DNA of 64,000 nucleotides from G963667855 sp963667855 (GTDB lineage: Bacteria; Planctomycetota; Phycisphaerae; UBA1845), in contig CAXXKI010000029.1 in the NCBI GenBank assembly GCA_963667855.2, positions 62,001-126,000 on the forward strand, given 5' to 3'. The notes under the pieces are model-generated. The model searched no databases. It was not told where the DNA came from and saw only the letters and a program-made list of their open reading frames with translations. This document shows, one piece after another, positions 34,676 through 43,719 of the stretch. A program made the position numbers and the translations under genes. Every line of letters starts with the position of its first letter. Within the stretch, counting starts at the first letter, position 1.

Positions 34676-36151
34676 CTACCGGAACCTACGACCGGCCACT
34701 CCCGCCAGGATCGCCCCTGGAATCGTAGCGGCGACCAGAAGCATGCACAGCGAGATCATTATACCATCTTCAAACCGGTGGAACTTTTCGATCAGCACCA
34801 GTGAAACCGGGTTAATGGATGGTACCCGGACAAGGGAGGTGGCCGCAACTTCCGACAGGTTCAAGGCAGCAATAACCAGAACGCCGCCAGCCAACAACGG
34901 CCAATTCAACGCCAGCACAACCCGCCAGGTGCAGGACAATCGCCCTGCGCCATCGCTTTTCGCGGCCTGCACCAGCTCATCGGGGCAGGTTACATGGGCG
35001 AGGTAGCAGACCAGGACCCCAATCCATCCGTACCGGCCTATATAAGCGAGTACCATAACCGGCCAATGATCGTAAATAAACGAATAGGGGTAATAGGCCG
35101 ACACAATCGCCGCACCGACCAACGCCCCCGGAAAAGCGGCCAACATCAACGACCAGACCAGGGAGCAAGTTCGCAACCGCCTGAACGTGGTCAGACAGGC
35201 AGCCATCAACACCGTGATCAATCCAGCCAATAGAGAAACCGTCAGCGACCAGGCCACCGACGAACCATACAGTTCAATGGTGGATTTCATAGATTCGACC
35301 AGCGGGATTTTCCGGCCCAGTGAAACGACAGGTAAGACCACCCCGCCGGCAACCATGAGCATGGGCAGGATCAGTCTCCGTGAAACATTGCCGCCCAGGC
35401 AGTCATCCTGGTGCGGCGTGCCCTGCTCCTTGTACCTCCATAGGTAAAATACCAATCCCATAGTCAGCGCTATTACCACGCAGATTGGTATTGAAGCATA
35501 TGCGGCTACGGCGGGATTACCTGAAGACTCCGCTCGGGAGAGGAGATCGGTGGCATAGACGATCAGCCCGCAGGCGTGAGGCACACTGTAATCGCCAAGG
35601 AAAAAAGCAAACAGAACCAGTCCGGAAATAACCAATGGACGCCAGATAGCGGGAAGAACTGCAAATAAGATCGCCCGGGTGGAACTGGTTTCCATAATCG
35701 CTTCTTCGTATATCCTCCGCCCCTGCCGCATCCAGACGGCCCCTATAAGCATGGCCGGTACAGGCCACGCCCAGCTCGCCCAGACCAGAACGCAACGAAG
35801 CGAATCTGGAATTACCACCAGACGCTGCCAGCCGAACGCGTAAACCATCGGGGGAAACAATACGGGAGCCAGGATAAGAACCGAGGCTACGGTGTCGCGG
35901 AAACGATGCCCCAGCCTGCTGAATACGTGCGCGCCGGGAATTGCCAGGACAACAGCCAACACCGCCCCCTGGGCGGCTAAAATGATCGATTCAGTGAGAA
36001 GTCGCCAGGAAATCCCGTCGGCGACGGCCGGGCAACTGCTACCTGCGGAAAAACAGCGAAACCCAAGAACACCAAAGGGATACACCGCGGAAGCGGCGAA
36101 GATAGCCACTCCCGCGATCAGTAATCCCCATTGTCCAAGCCTCAAAATCAC
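34676..36151 (-). CDS. ABC transporter permease, FbpB/ThiP type with two permease domains (491 aa)
   Basis: An inner-membrane channel of a binding-protein-dependent importer. About 12 hydrophobic helices form two repeated domains, each with an EAA-like loop for ATPase docking (YEEAIMETSSTRAILFAVLPAI in the first, QAAKSDGAGRLSCTWRVVL in the second). The size is near the 500-540 of ferric iron/thiamine permeases. The GTG start (36149-36151) overlaps the binding-protein stop as GTGA. No ATPase gene lies in the operon or elsewhere in the window, so the ATPase must be encoded elsewhere. Confidence 0.88.
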   Translation of the reverse strand: MILRLGQWGLLIAGVAIFAASAVYPFGVLGFRCFSAGSSCPAVADGISWRLLTESIILAAQGAVLAVVLAIPGAHVFSRLGHRFRDTVASVLILAPVLFPPMVYAFGWQRLVVIPDSLRCVLVWASWAWPVPAMLIGAVWMRQGRRIYEEAIMETSSTRAILFAVLPAIWRPLVISGLVLFAFFLGDYSVPHACGLIVYATDLLSRAESSGNPAVAAYASIPICVVIALTMGLVFYLWRYKEQGTPHQDDCLGGNVSRRLILPMLMVAGGVVLPVVSLGRKIPLVESMKSTIELYGSSVAWSLTVSLLAGLITVLMAACLTTFRRLRTCSLVWSLMLAAFPGALVGAAIVSAYYPYSFIYDHWPVMVLAYIGRYGWIGVLVCYLAHVTCPDELVQAAKSDGAGRLSCTWRVVLALNWPLLAGGVLVIAALNLSEVAATSLVRVPSINPVSLVLIEKFHRFEDGIMISLCMLLVAATIPGAILAGVAGRRFR

Positions 36152-37209
36152 TTCAACAGTATCTCACGGCAGATAGCGATTGACGGTTCCATGTTGTCGG
36201 CAATTACATAGTAGTCCACCTTGCTAACCGGGGGAAATTCCATACCCAGTTTTTTCTGCAACTCGACGCGTACCGGGTAATTTCCCGAATCGCTTTTCGC
36301 CAACATCTCCTCGACCTGGGCTGACAGGATATAGTCGATCAGAAGCCTGGCGTCTTCCGCGTGCGGGGCTCCCTTCACCAGGGCAACGGTATTGGGAATA
36401 AGCATCGTCCCGCCGTCACCCATATCGGGGAAAATCATTTCGACCTTGTGGCCTTTAGCCTTCGCGGTGATTACGTCGTCAGAGTCGGTCATTGCCAACT
36501 TCACTTCGCCGGCAATAAGCTTGCGAACCGCGGTACTGTTACCGTCCGCAACCGTCGCCTTGGCTTCCACCAGTTTCTTCAGGAAGCCGGTAAACCGCTC
36601 CGCTCCCCAGAGTGAATGCATGGCGGCCACGTGTCCTCGAGTGGTTCCGAACAGGGGATTGGCGATTGCCACATCCTTCGCGTACTTGGGATCTCCCAAC
36701 TCCTCCCACCGTTTCGGCAAATCTTCCTTCGCCATCACTTCCGGGTTATAAGCCACGACTCTCGCCCGAGTGGCAAACCCGGTCCACAGCTGATCCTTAT
36801 CCTTGAATATGTCGGGAATATCTTTCGCCGACGGTGAATCATACGGAGCGAACAGCCCCTCGCGAGCGAGTAAGACAGTCTGCGACTGTTCGCTGGACCA
36901 GAATACATCCGCCCGCGGACGATCCTTCTCCATGCGAATCTTGTTGACCAGGCCGGTGGTCTTGCCCGCTTCCGTGTCGCCAACCAAAGTCACCTTTCGC
37001 CCGGTCTTCTCTTCGTATTTCTTTATCGCCTCGGTAGCGAAAGTCTCGTCCACACTGCAGTACAAAACAACCGGCTCTTTCGCACTGACCGCCGGTTCCT
37101 TCGCGCTCGCTGCCGGCTTGGCAGAACCATTCTCCCCCTCTTTGCACCCACCAAGGAGAATGAAACTGGTCAGAAGGAACGCCGCACTAACATAAAACGC
37201 GTTTTTCAT
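36148..37209 (-). CDS. Extracellular solute-binding lipoprotein, ferric-iron-binding (FbpA/FutA) type (353 aa)
   Basis: A periplasmic or surface receptor for an ABC importer. The signal peptide ends in a lipobox (LLGGC, Cys near residue 22). VVLYCSVDETFATEAIKKYEEKTG is the start of family 1 binding proteins; RPRADVFWSSEQ, GFATRARVVAYNP, SLWGAERFTGFLKKL and DYILSAQVEEML match the ferric/thiamine/phosphonate-type group. Tyr residues are present, but I cannot verify the exact metal ligands, so iron is a family-based guess. It is first in a minus-strand operon with its permease. Confidence 0.87.
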   Translation of the reverse strand: MKNAFYVSAAFLLTSFILLGGCKEGENGSAKPAASAKEPAVSAKEPVVLYCSVDETFATEAIKKYEEKTGRKVTLVGDTEAGKTTGLVNKIRMEKDRPRADVFWSSEQSQTVLLAREGLFAPYDSPSAKDIPDIFKDKDQLWTGFATRARVVAYNPEVMAKEDLPKRWEELGDPKYAKDVAIANPLFGTTRGHVAAMHSLWGAERFTGFLKKLVEAKATVADGNSTAVRKLIAGEVKLAMTDSDDVITAKAKGHKVEMIFPDMGDGGTMLIPNTVALVKGAPHAEDARLLIDYILSAQVEEMLAKSDSGNYPVRVELQKKLGMEFPPVSKVDYYVIADNMEPSIAICREILLK

Positions 37210-37337
37210 AGTTGATTAACTCCTTGCTTTTGTAACAAAACGTACCAATGTGATCTGAATCCAGCCCAATAATCACCGATTTTCCACCAGATGGCAATAA
37301 TACCCAACTCCATATCAGTAAAGCCTTTAACCACTCA

Positions 37338-39911
37338 ATGGATTCCGGGCTACAAGCCGATACAATCACCAGCGCGGTCTCTCATGCACCGAAAGACCCG
37401 AACATGACTCTTGAGGCGCATATGACCGATTTAGCCAATACAACTGATCAGACAAATATCCCCTCGGACCCGGTGGCTTTCCGTCGCGAATTGGAAAAAC
37501 GGTTCCATGAATGCGAACTGATCCGTCCATTCCGTCGCGGGTGCCACGAGGCCGGCGATCAGCTGGAATACAACATCACCGGAGTCATGCCTGCCAATAC
37601 TGGCAAAATGGTTCTTGAGGTGGAGAAATTCGTCGGTGGCGGGTTCGCCGGGCAGGTTTACTGTGTTAAGCTGGTTAAACTTGAAGGCGATATCCCCGGT
37701 CTTACGGTTGGAAACCGGTATGCGGTCAAAGTACTGAAACCGCCGTCAAACCTATCTTGTGCGTTTCGCGACGCCCTGTTCATGCTTGGCTACCAGGGTC
37801 GGTTCAGCGCCCAGATCAATCCCAACGCCGTGCGCGTGGGAGTACTCTGGCAGAAGATCATCCGCCGGGCAGCGGCCATCCGCTTTAATGACGAAAACTG
37901 CGTTTGCGACACCTACGCCACGTTTTACGACGACGAATTGCACAGTTTCGGGGAGATCAACGAATGGATCGAAGGTCGGGTATGGAAGTTCGAGGTCGAC
38001 GATAACCTCTTTAGCCGCTGGAAGTTCGATGGCCCCCCGCCAAAAGATCACAACTGCCCCGAGTATATCTACAAAAAGATCTTCATGGACAGCCTGGTTG
38101 AGTTGCTTCATGAGATGGGTGCTCCGGAACTTGCCCGGCAGTATGAATGGTGGTCGTGTAAGAGTCAGCCCAACGCTTTGAAGAGGACCTCGGCCGACGC
38201 TTCTCCCGATAAGGGGCTTACCGCCGTTGACTTCCGGGCGGGCTTGGCGCTTCTGCCGTTTTTGCCCATGAGCCCGGTGGACTTCAAGCTGGTGTTGCGA
38301 GGATTGTTTACCGGCCGATTCGTTCAGTTCGACCGCAGCGATCCGAAAAAGTTCCAGCAGTTCATCGATAATCACGCGGAGGATTTCAAAGACCTGCAGC
38401 CGGCAATTGAGGAACTTCAACGGCAGGAGCCTCTTCACCGGGCTTCGCTGCCGGATGTCACTTACCATCGTTGTCGACTGCTCACCAGCGGCAAGCTGCG
38501 AAAGTCGGCCCGGGAAGGGACAATCACCAGTTGGTCGAATCTCGGGCGGATCGATCAGGATCGCGCGGATATTTTGCGCAAAAGATCGTTTACGTTTTAC
38601 CTGCTCTTTTTCCTCTCCTTCATTCCGTTTTTTGGGGCCGCAGTTCTGAAGATCTGGGGTGATCCCAATACCAGACATCATATAGGAAAATGCCTTACCA
38701 GTTTCGGCTACCTCTGGCGAACGATGCGTGGAGCGAGAATAGAGGCCCTCATTGCCTGGCACCGGCAGGGACGGCGATGCGATAAAGCGTTGAACTCGCT
38801 GGTGTACCGCCCGGTAGCGTTCTGGGCTCAGCGAATACCCTTTGGTTTTCTACCACCGGCCTGGCATCGGTTTATTATGGAACCGGGTTATGCCAAACAG
38901 CGTATCAAGGATACTATTGGTTTTACCTTGAAGTTCCTTCGCGTGCCGTCGTTCCGCGAAGAATGGCTTTTGGAACAGGTAGAGCTGGGCAAGAAAGATG
39001 GAATGCTCACCGAAGACGAGGCGCAAAACATATCCGACCAGGTGAAAGACCCCTTCATTCAGAAGTACCTCCGCTGCCTGGCCGTCCATATCTGTACGGT
39101 GCCGGTTACACAAGTGGTGATGGTACTGGTAGGTGCGGCCGTAACCGGATATTTGCTGCTCCAGGGCAAGAGTTGGCCCATGAGCCTGGCCAGTGGAACA
39201 GCCGCCGGTGCGGTTATCCAACTATCACCAATATCGCCCGGTTCGATCGCCAGGGGAACTTTCGTTTTATATCTGATGATCAAGGAACGGGATATTCGCA
39301 ATTACTACATTGCTGCTCCGGTCTCATTCCTGCACGTAATCGGTTACCTGGCGTTTCCATTGCAGATGGTAAAGCACGATCCGGCCCTGGCCCGCTTCAT
39401 GGCCGGCAGGTGGGCAAAAAACGCCGTCCACTTCGTTCCGGTATTCGGCGAAAGCGGCGGACTCTTCGAACACGCGGTATTCGACCTGTTCTTCAATCTC
39501 CCTTTGTCTATCAAGCGGGGTTTCAAAACCAATCCCGTTCGCTGGACAATTGGAACTGTCATCCTTGCCGCTATCGTAGCGACAGCCGGCTTCTTCGGAT
39601 ACACCCGTGTCTGGGAATGGCGGCAGGATAAACTGCCCCAGCAAGCGGCGAAGGTAATAAGCGTTACCCCGTATGCGCAGCTCGAAGGCGAATTTCACTG
39701 GTCATCCGAGGGGATGCGCATCACGCTGGACGGCGTCGAAGGCCCGATCGATTACCCCATAAAACAATGGAATGAAACAATCCAAGCCGGCGATACGGTA
39801 GACGCGGTAATCCGCAAAAGCTATTTCGATAACGAGTACGACGGTTTGGAAATATCAATTACGACCAACGGTATAAGCGAAAAAACAACCGAAGATAATC
39901 CGTCCACGTAG
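37338..39911 (+). CDS. Kinase-like domain fused to polytopic membrane protein (857 aa)
   Basis: I do not recognise the full protein. Residues about 95-310 look like a protein-kinase-like fold: Gly-rich loop VGGGFAGQVY (99-108), YAVKVLKP with Lys131, LLHEMGAP (257-264) where kinases have the LHxxG helix, SCKSQPNAL (273-281) in the place of the catalytic loop, and VDFRAG (297-302) where DFG would be. The loop Asn279 and Asp298 are kept but the catalytic Asp position is Cys274, so activity is doubtful or UbiB-like. Membrane helices occur near 416-436, 578-600, 605-635, 645-665 and 740-760, with PISPGSIARG between two of them. A small C-terminal domain follows. ATG 37338, 37404 and 37422 are possible starts; the last has GAGG just upstream. 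Confidence 0.75.
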   Translation: MDSGLQADTITSAVSHAPKDPNMTLEAHMTDLANTTDQTNIPSDPVAFRRELEKRFHECELIRPFRRGCHEAGDQLEYNITGVMPANTGKMVLEVEKFVGGGFAGQVYCVKLVKLEGDIPGLTVGNRYAVKVLKPPSNLSCAFRDALFMLGYQGRFSAQINPNAVRVGVLWQKIIRRAAAIRFNDENCVCDTYATFYDDELHSFGEINEWIEGRVWKFEVDDNLFSRWKFDGPPPKDHNCPEYIYKKIFMDSLVELLHEMGAPELARQYEWWSCKSQPNALKRTSADASPDKGLTAVDFRAGLALLPFLPMSPVDFKLVLRGLFTGRFVQFDRSDPKKFQQFIDNHAEDFKDLQPAIEELQRQEPLHRASLPDVTYHRCRLLTSGKLRKSAREGTITSWSNLGRIDQDRADILRKRSFTFYLLFFLSFIPFFGAAVLKIWGDPNTRHHIGKCLTSFGYLWRTMRGARIEALIAWHRQGRRCDKALNSLVYRPVAFWAQRIPFGFLPPAWHRFIMEPGYAKQRIKDTIGFTLKFLRVPSFREEWLLEQVELGKKDGMLTEDEAQNISDQVKDPFIQKYLRCLAVHICTVPVTQVVMVLVGAAVTGYLLLQGKSWPMSLASGTAAGAVIQLSPISPGSIARGTFVLYLMIKERDIRNYYIAAPVSFLHVIGYLAFPLQMVKHDPALARFMAGRWAKNAVHFVPVFGESGGLFEHAVFDLFFNLPLSIKRGFKTNPVRWTIGTVILAAIVATAGFFGYTRVWEWRQDKLPQQAAKVISVTPYAQLEGEFHWSSEGMRITLDGVEGPIDYPIKQWNETIQAGDTVDAVIRKSYFDNEYDGLEISITTNGISEKTTEDNPST

Positions 39912-39948
39912 GCTCCGCCTCACCTGATTCTGCGATTTCCTTAACCAG

Positions 39949-39970
39949 GCAGGGTCGGCTGTGCGGACCA
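39949..39970 (+). repeat. REP-like palindrome, copy d
   Basis: GCAGGGTCGGCTGTGCGGACCA follows the consensus GTAGGGTYCGCTGTGCGRACCA with two changes. It lies 38 bases behind the stop of the kinase-like membrane protein. Confidence 0.65.
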
Positions 39971-40030
39971 TGTATTTACCAATATTCCTACAAAAGCATA
40001 AGCGTAATCGAGCGCAACCGGCATTGGTTT

Positions 40031-40052
40031 TGGTCCGCCCAGCGGACCCTAT
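40031..40052 (-). repeat. REP-like palindrome, copy e
   Basis: The minus strand reads ATAGGGTCCGCTGGGCGGACCA, a perfect GGTCCGC/GCGGACC hairpin. It forms an inverted pair with copy d, 60 bases away. Confidence 0.72.
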
Positions 40053-40332
40053 CCATGAAAGGCGTATCTGCGTCAAGTACGTACATTGACTGCGGAAAGT
40101 TTTTTTCTTTCCATCCAGATTCCTTTATCTGGTCTCGTTGCCGTGCACCGGTATGGGTCATCTCGAGGGACCCAGCTATCCATTTGTGCTAGCTTCGGAC
40201 AAGCCGGCTTTTCAACGACCATTTTCATAGATCGTTATCACCTGATGCTTTCCCGGCCATAAGCGGCCAAGCCGACGCGGCACATTATCTCGTCCGGTGC
40301 GGGCGGCCCATTTACTGAGAGGTCTGAAGCCG

Positions 40333-41544
40333 TCAAGCGACAGCAGCGACCATAGGGTCCTGGGGCTGGCCCGTTCCCGGACGAGACTTCGACGATTTTA
40401 CCATTTTACTCCTTGCCTTTGTTTTTTTTCTAGAAGGAGTCTTTTTTTTCTTCGAGCCCGGACGGGTATGCTTACCGAAGGGATCGTAGTCAACTTCCTT
40501 CTTCAATAGCGTAAAAGCAAGCCGGCAAAGCTCATGCGCTACCACAATATAACCTCTATTACGATCACGTTTGCCTCCGTTTGTATACCTGTCAAACAGG
40601 TCTCGAAAGCGGCCTTTTCTACGAACAGCACCATGAGCGGCCTCAATCCAAGCCCACTTCAATGTGCGACGACCAATAAGTCCCACGTGTCGTCCTTTGG
40701 GTGATTCTCCATCTCCTGGTTCTATTGCGCTATCGTCAGCACACGGAGCCAGCAAGCTGTACGAACATAAATTCCTGGCACTACGGAATCTTTTAATATC
40801 TCCAATCTCGGCGTTAATCGTATAACTCAATATCCAGCAGATTCCCGGAAGTGTACGTAAACGCATAGTTGTCGGTGATGCCAGTGACTGTTTGCGAAAA
40901 ACTCTTGTCGCTGCAGCAATCTGTCGGCGAAGTTGATCCAGAATCTCAAGATGACCTTGAAGCGTCAATCGGCCGCTCTCAGGAAGTCGAGCATCACCGG
41001 AAGCGATCAGTTCGCTTAAATACATTCGCCCGTTACTACCGAACAGATCGGAGAATCCATGAATTATACCATGTCGGTGAAACACAGCATGAATTCGATT
41101 CTTCACCGCAGTTTGCATTTTTACCAATGACATCCGGTAACGTAACCACTCCCGTTGACTTCGCACTTCAGGCGGTGCCAGCCAGACCTCCCACCACCGC
41201 GGCTTTTGGCTCCACAGCTCCGAAAGCAAATCGGCGTCAGTACGATCGGTTTTTGCCAGTCCGCGAGCTTTACGCCAGGCGGCCATCTTGGAACTGCTGG
41301 CCAGGTGCGGATTCAGACCTGCCGCAACCATTTCATCGCTTAGCCACCCCCACCCAAACGTCCCTTCCAGGATCACTGGCGTTTTTTCCGGCCAACTGCT
41401 TAACTGTTTGCGTAATACGTCACGGTCACTGTGCTCTAAACGTTGCCGCCAAACGATCTGTCCGTCGCCATCGCGAGCCGTGATTTTGCTGAACTTACGA
41501 TGGCAATCACAACCTATCTGTAATATCCTATTAGTTGGTTTCAT
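40333..41544 (-). CDS. IS110-family transposase/recombinase (403 aa)
   Basis: An RNA-guided DEDD recombinase family. The N-terminal RuvC-like domain has IGCDCHRKFSK (first Asp), VILEGTFGWGWL (Glu) and KTDRTDADLLSELW (the last two Asp). The C-terminal transposase_20 domain has LRTLPGICWILSYTINAEIGDIKRF and a GLIGRRTLKWAWIEAAHGA segment. The end is a Lys-rich extension. I place the start at ATG 41542-41544 (MKPTNRIL), because the upstream 10 codons lie inside a strong RNA structure. IS110 elements lack terminal inverted repeats and target duplications, so the boundaries are open; the element must fit between about 40053 and 41614. No second copy is in the window. Confidence 0.9.
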   Translation of the reverse strand: MKPTNRILQIGCDCHRKFSKITARDGDGQIVWRQRLEHSDRDVLRKQLSSWPEKTPVILEGTFGWGWLSDEMVAAGLNPHLASSSKMAAWRKARGLAKTDRTDADLLSELWSQKPRWWEVWLAPPEVRSQREWLRYRMSLVKMQTAVKNRIHAVFHRHGIIHGFSDLFGSNGRMYLSELIASGDARLPESGRLTLQGHLEILDQLRRQIAAATRVFRKQSLASPTTMRLRTLPGICWILSYTINAEIGDIKRFRSARNLCSYSLLAPCADDSAIEPGDGESPKGRHVGLIGRRTLKWAWIEAAHGAVRRKGRFRDLFDRYTNGGKRDRNRGYIVVAHELCRLAFTLLKKEVDYDPFGKHTRPGSKKKKTPSRKKTKARSKMVKSSKSRPGTGQPQDPMVAAVA

Positions 41545-41604
41545 GGCTGTCTCCCAAAGAGCAATCTTGTCCACCGGAGATTATACTCTCCGGGGGAGGC
41601 AGCC
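41545..41604 (-). ncRNA. Structured leader directly before the IS110 transposase start
   Basis: On the minus strand GGCTGCCTCCC (41594-41604) pairs with GGGAGACAGCC (41545-41555) with one wobble/mismatch. Within it CCGGAGA (41587-41593) pairs perfectly with TCTCCGG (41574-41580) around GTATAA. The outer arm ends right at the ATG. It may control translation of the recombinase or be part of a bridge-RNA-type structure, but it is too short to be a full bridge RNA. Confidence 0.5.
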
Positions 41605-41614
41605 TTTCATGGGA

Positions 41615-43522
41615 TTACTTCTCCGTTTCGGTCGACTCGGTGCTTTCTTCAGCGGCGGTTTCGGTGGTTGCTTTTTTGCCGGTTTCGGCTTTTCCTTCAG
41701 TCTTTCCCTCGGTCTTTTCGCCTTGAGCGCTATCGCCGCCTTCTTTTGATTCCATCTCGAATCCGGCGGGCAAACGGGAGAAATACTCCTTGACCGCTTT
41801 TTGATATTGCCGGGGAATGCGATCTCTATTTACCGTATCGGTAGCGGTTCGTTCGGCCGCGGAAATCAATTCCACGAAATCGTCCTTGGCTTCCCCCTTA
41901 ACCTGTTCACCATCAACGAGAAACTGACCGATGATGCGTCCCTTGGTAACCTGAACCTTCTCCCGCTCCATTTTGAAGTCGACCGGGGTTTCTTCCTGGG
42001 AAACAACGCCACCACGTCCCTGGCCGAGGTCTCCCATACCACCACCCTGGCCACCGCCTTTACCTTTACCGCCACCTTGCCCCTGGCCTTGCCCCGGCTT
42101 TTGACCGGAACCGCCGCAATTGCTGCAGGGCTTACCGTCTTTCTTCCCGGTTCCGTTGCATTGGGGACAGGTGTTATTCATATCGTTCTTGGCGTTCTGC
42201 AGTTCAGAGAGAGAGGAGTTGAGCTGATTCATCTCCTGTTCGAGCGATTCCATTTCGCTCAGTTGGTCACCGGCCTGATCCATTGCCTGGGCGGCATTTC
42301 CCATTTGCCCGGCCCCTGCTCCCTGGGCTGCTTTCTGCATAGCCTGGCCCATTTTTTGACAGGCTTTACACGCCCCCTGCTGCTTCTGGCACTGCTTGAC
42401 CGTCTGCTCGATCTGCTTTTGGGACATTCCCTGCTTTTCGAGCTGCTTCTTGATTTTTTCTATATCTTCTTTGCTCAGGCGCTGGAGCATTCGCTCGACT
42501 TCCTTCTTGTCGATACCGGCCTGTTCGAGCTTCTTTTTCAACTGCTTTTGAGAGGCGGCGTCTTCAAGCTGTTTGGAAAGTTCCTCAAGCTGCTTCTGCA
42601 TTTTCTTAACGAATTCCTGGTCGGAATCGTGCTTGAGAGTGGCCAACTGCTCTTTCATCTCCTTGAGATTTTCCTGTGCGGATTTGAAGTCGCCGTTGGC
42701 CAGGTTGCGTGTGAGCTTTTCCACCGGCGTTTGCGGTTTGGATGGAGCTTTCAAGGAGCGAAGCATCTTCTTGGTTTCACTGACCTTGTCGAACCTGTTA
42801 TCGCTCTGCTTTTTCTTGATCGCGTCGGACAGCTTGTCGATTTTCTTCAAAGCCTCCTGGCGAACATCGGAGGGACGGGTCATCTTTTCCGCCGGAAGCA
42901 TGTCCAGCTTGTTTATCTCGTCTTCCAGATCGGAGAGAGCCGGATTGGTCTTGGCCATTTCCTTCAACTGGTTCATTTGCTTTTTGACTGCAACCTTGGT
43001 CCTGGTTACAGAGGCTAACCGCTCGCTTTTATCTTTCCCTTCCGCTTTGGACAATAAACCATTGGGAACGAGAAACATCAGGACGGCCACCAGCATCGCC
43101 CCGCTCATACCAAACGCGCGATCCGGAAAACGCAAACGCATATGTTGGCGGACGGTTACGGAGTTGACTTTCTCATGAGCGTCGGCGCAGACGGCCTGGG
43201 CGAAGGGATCTTCCACACCCTCGCAATAAAGGCTGCTGCTAACCCGCTCGCGCAGCCCAACGATTTCATCCAGAGCAGCGGCGGCCTCTTCGATACCCGG
43301 ACGGGAATAGACGCTCCAGACAATGGAGATAACCAAGGCAATACCGGCCACCCCTGCCGCTATTGGGGATAGAGGCAAAGCCCAGCCGAACAGCCGGGCA
43401 AGCAAAACCTGCAGGGCAAAACCAATTGCTCCCCAGGTGAAGACCCTGCACCCGATATCGAACCACGTATTGAGCCACAACCTTGTGCGAGCTCGCTTGA
43501 CCTGTTGCTGAATTGTCGTCAT
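41615..43522 (-). CDS. Membrane-anchored coiled-coil protein with DnaJ-type zinc knuckles (635 aa)
   Basis: Two N-terminal helices (about residues 28-70), a third near 140-155, then over 250 residues of Lys/Glu/Gln-rich coiled coil with periodic KMxKQLEEL-type heptads. After it come two CxxCxGxG repeats (CPQCNGTG and CSNCGGSG, as in the DnaJ Zn domain), a Gly/Gln-rich linker, a compact domain (about 520-590) and an acidic Thr/Glu tail. This general type is found in Planctomycetota near aerotolerance (Bat) or DUF4175-like genes. GGAGGAG lies 8 bases before the ATG. Function unknown; a role in envelope organisation is a guess. The tail ends only 10 bases from the IS110 leader structure, so the original C-terminus may have been altered by that insertion. 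Confidence 0.75.
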   Translation of the reverse strand: MTTIQQQVKRARTRLWLNTWFDIGCRVFTWGAIGFALQVLLARLFGWALPLSPIAAGVAGIALVISIVWSVYSRPGIEEAAAALDEIVGLRERVSSSLYCEGVEDPFAQAVCADAHEKVNSVTVRQHMRLRFPDRAFGMSGAMLVAVLMFLVPNGLLSKAEGKDKSERLASVTRTKVAVKKQMNQLKEMAKTNPALSDLEDEINKLDMLPAEKMTRPSDVRQEALKKIDKLSDAIKKKQSDNRFDKVSETKKMLRSLKAPSKPQTPVEKLTRNLANGDFKSAQENLKEMKEQLATLKHDSDQEFVKKMQKQLEELSKQLEDAASQKQLKKKLEQAGIDKKEVERMLQRLSKEDIEKIKKQLEKQGMSQKQIEQTVKQCQKQQGACKACQKMGQAMQKAAQGAGAGQMGNAAQAMDQAGDQLSEMESLEQEMNQLNSSLSELQNAKNDMNNTCPQCNGTGKKDGKPCSNCGGSGQKPGQGQGQGGGKGKGGGQGGGMGDLGQGRGGVVSQEETPVDFKMEREKVQVTKGRIIGQFLVDGEQVKGEAKDDFVELISAAERTATDTVNRDRIPRQYQKAVKEYFSRLPAGFEMESKEGGDSAQGEKTEGKTEGKAETGKKATTETAAEESTESTETEK

Positions 43523-43719
43523 GGGCCTACTCCTCCCAGCCTCAAGTTACACCAATCCATTTAATATCCTACGCTCCGATCGCGGTCAAAGCAACGTGTA
43601 TATCCCAGTTTGACACGATTAGACAATAACCCGTTTCGTTTTACCCCAGACACGCGATAATTGGCTATAATGCATAGACTTGGAAATACCTTCACATTGT
43701 CTCAGGAAGGATGACAACC

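Larger units (their letters stand above)
39912..40332. other. Gene-free gap with REP-like pair and probable non-coding end of the IS110 element
   Basis: 421 bases. The left part holds two REP-like palindromes in opposite orientation and a degenerate third one at the preceding stop codon (GTAGGCTCCGC, 39908-39918). The right part, up to the transposase stop, contains small stems (GGAAAG/CTTTCC near 40097-40115, GGGTC/GACCC near 40155-40173). It is the natural place for a downstream bridge RNA if the element is of the IS1111 type. I could not fix the element boundary. Confidence 0.45.
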
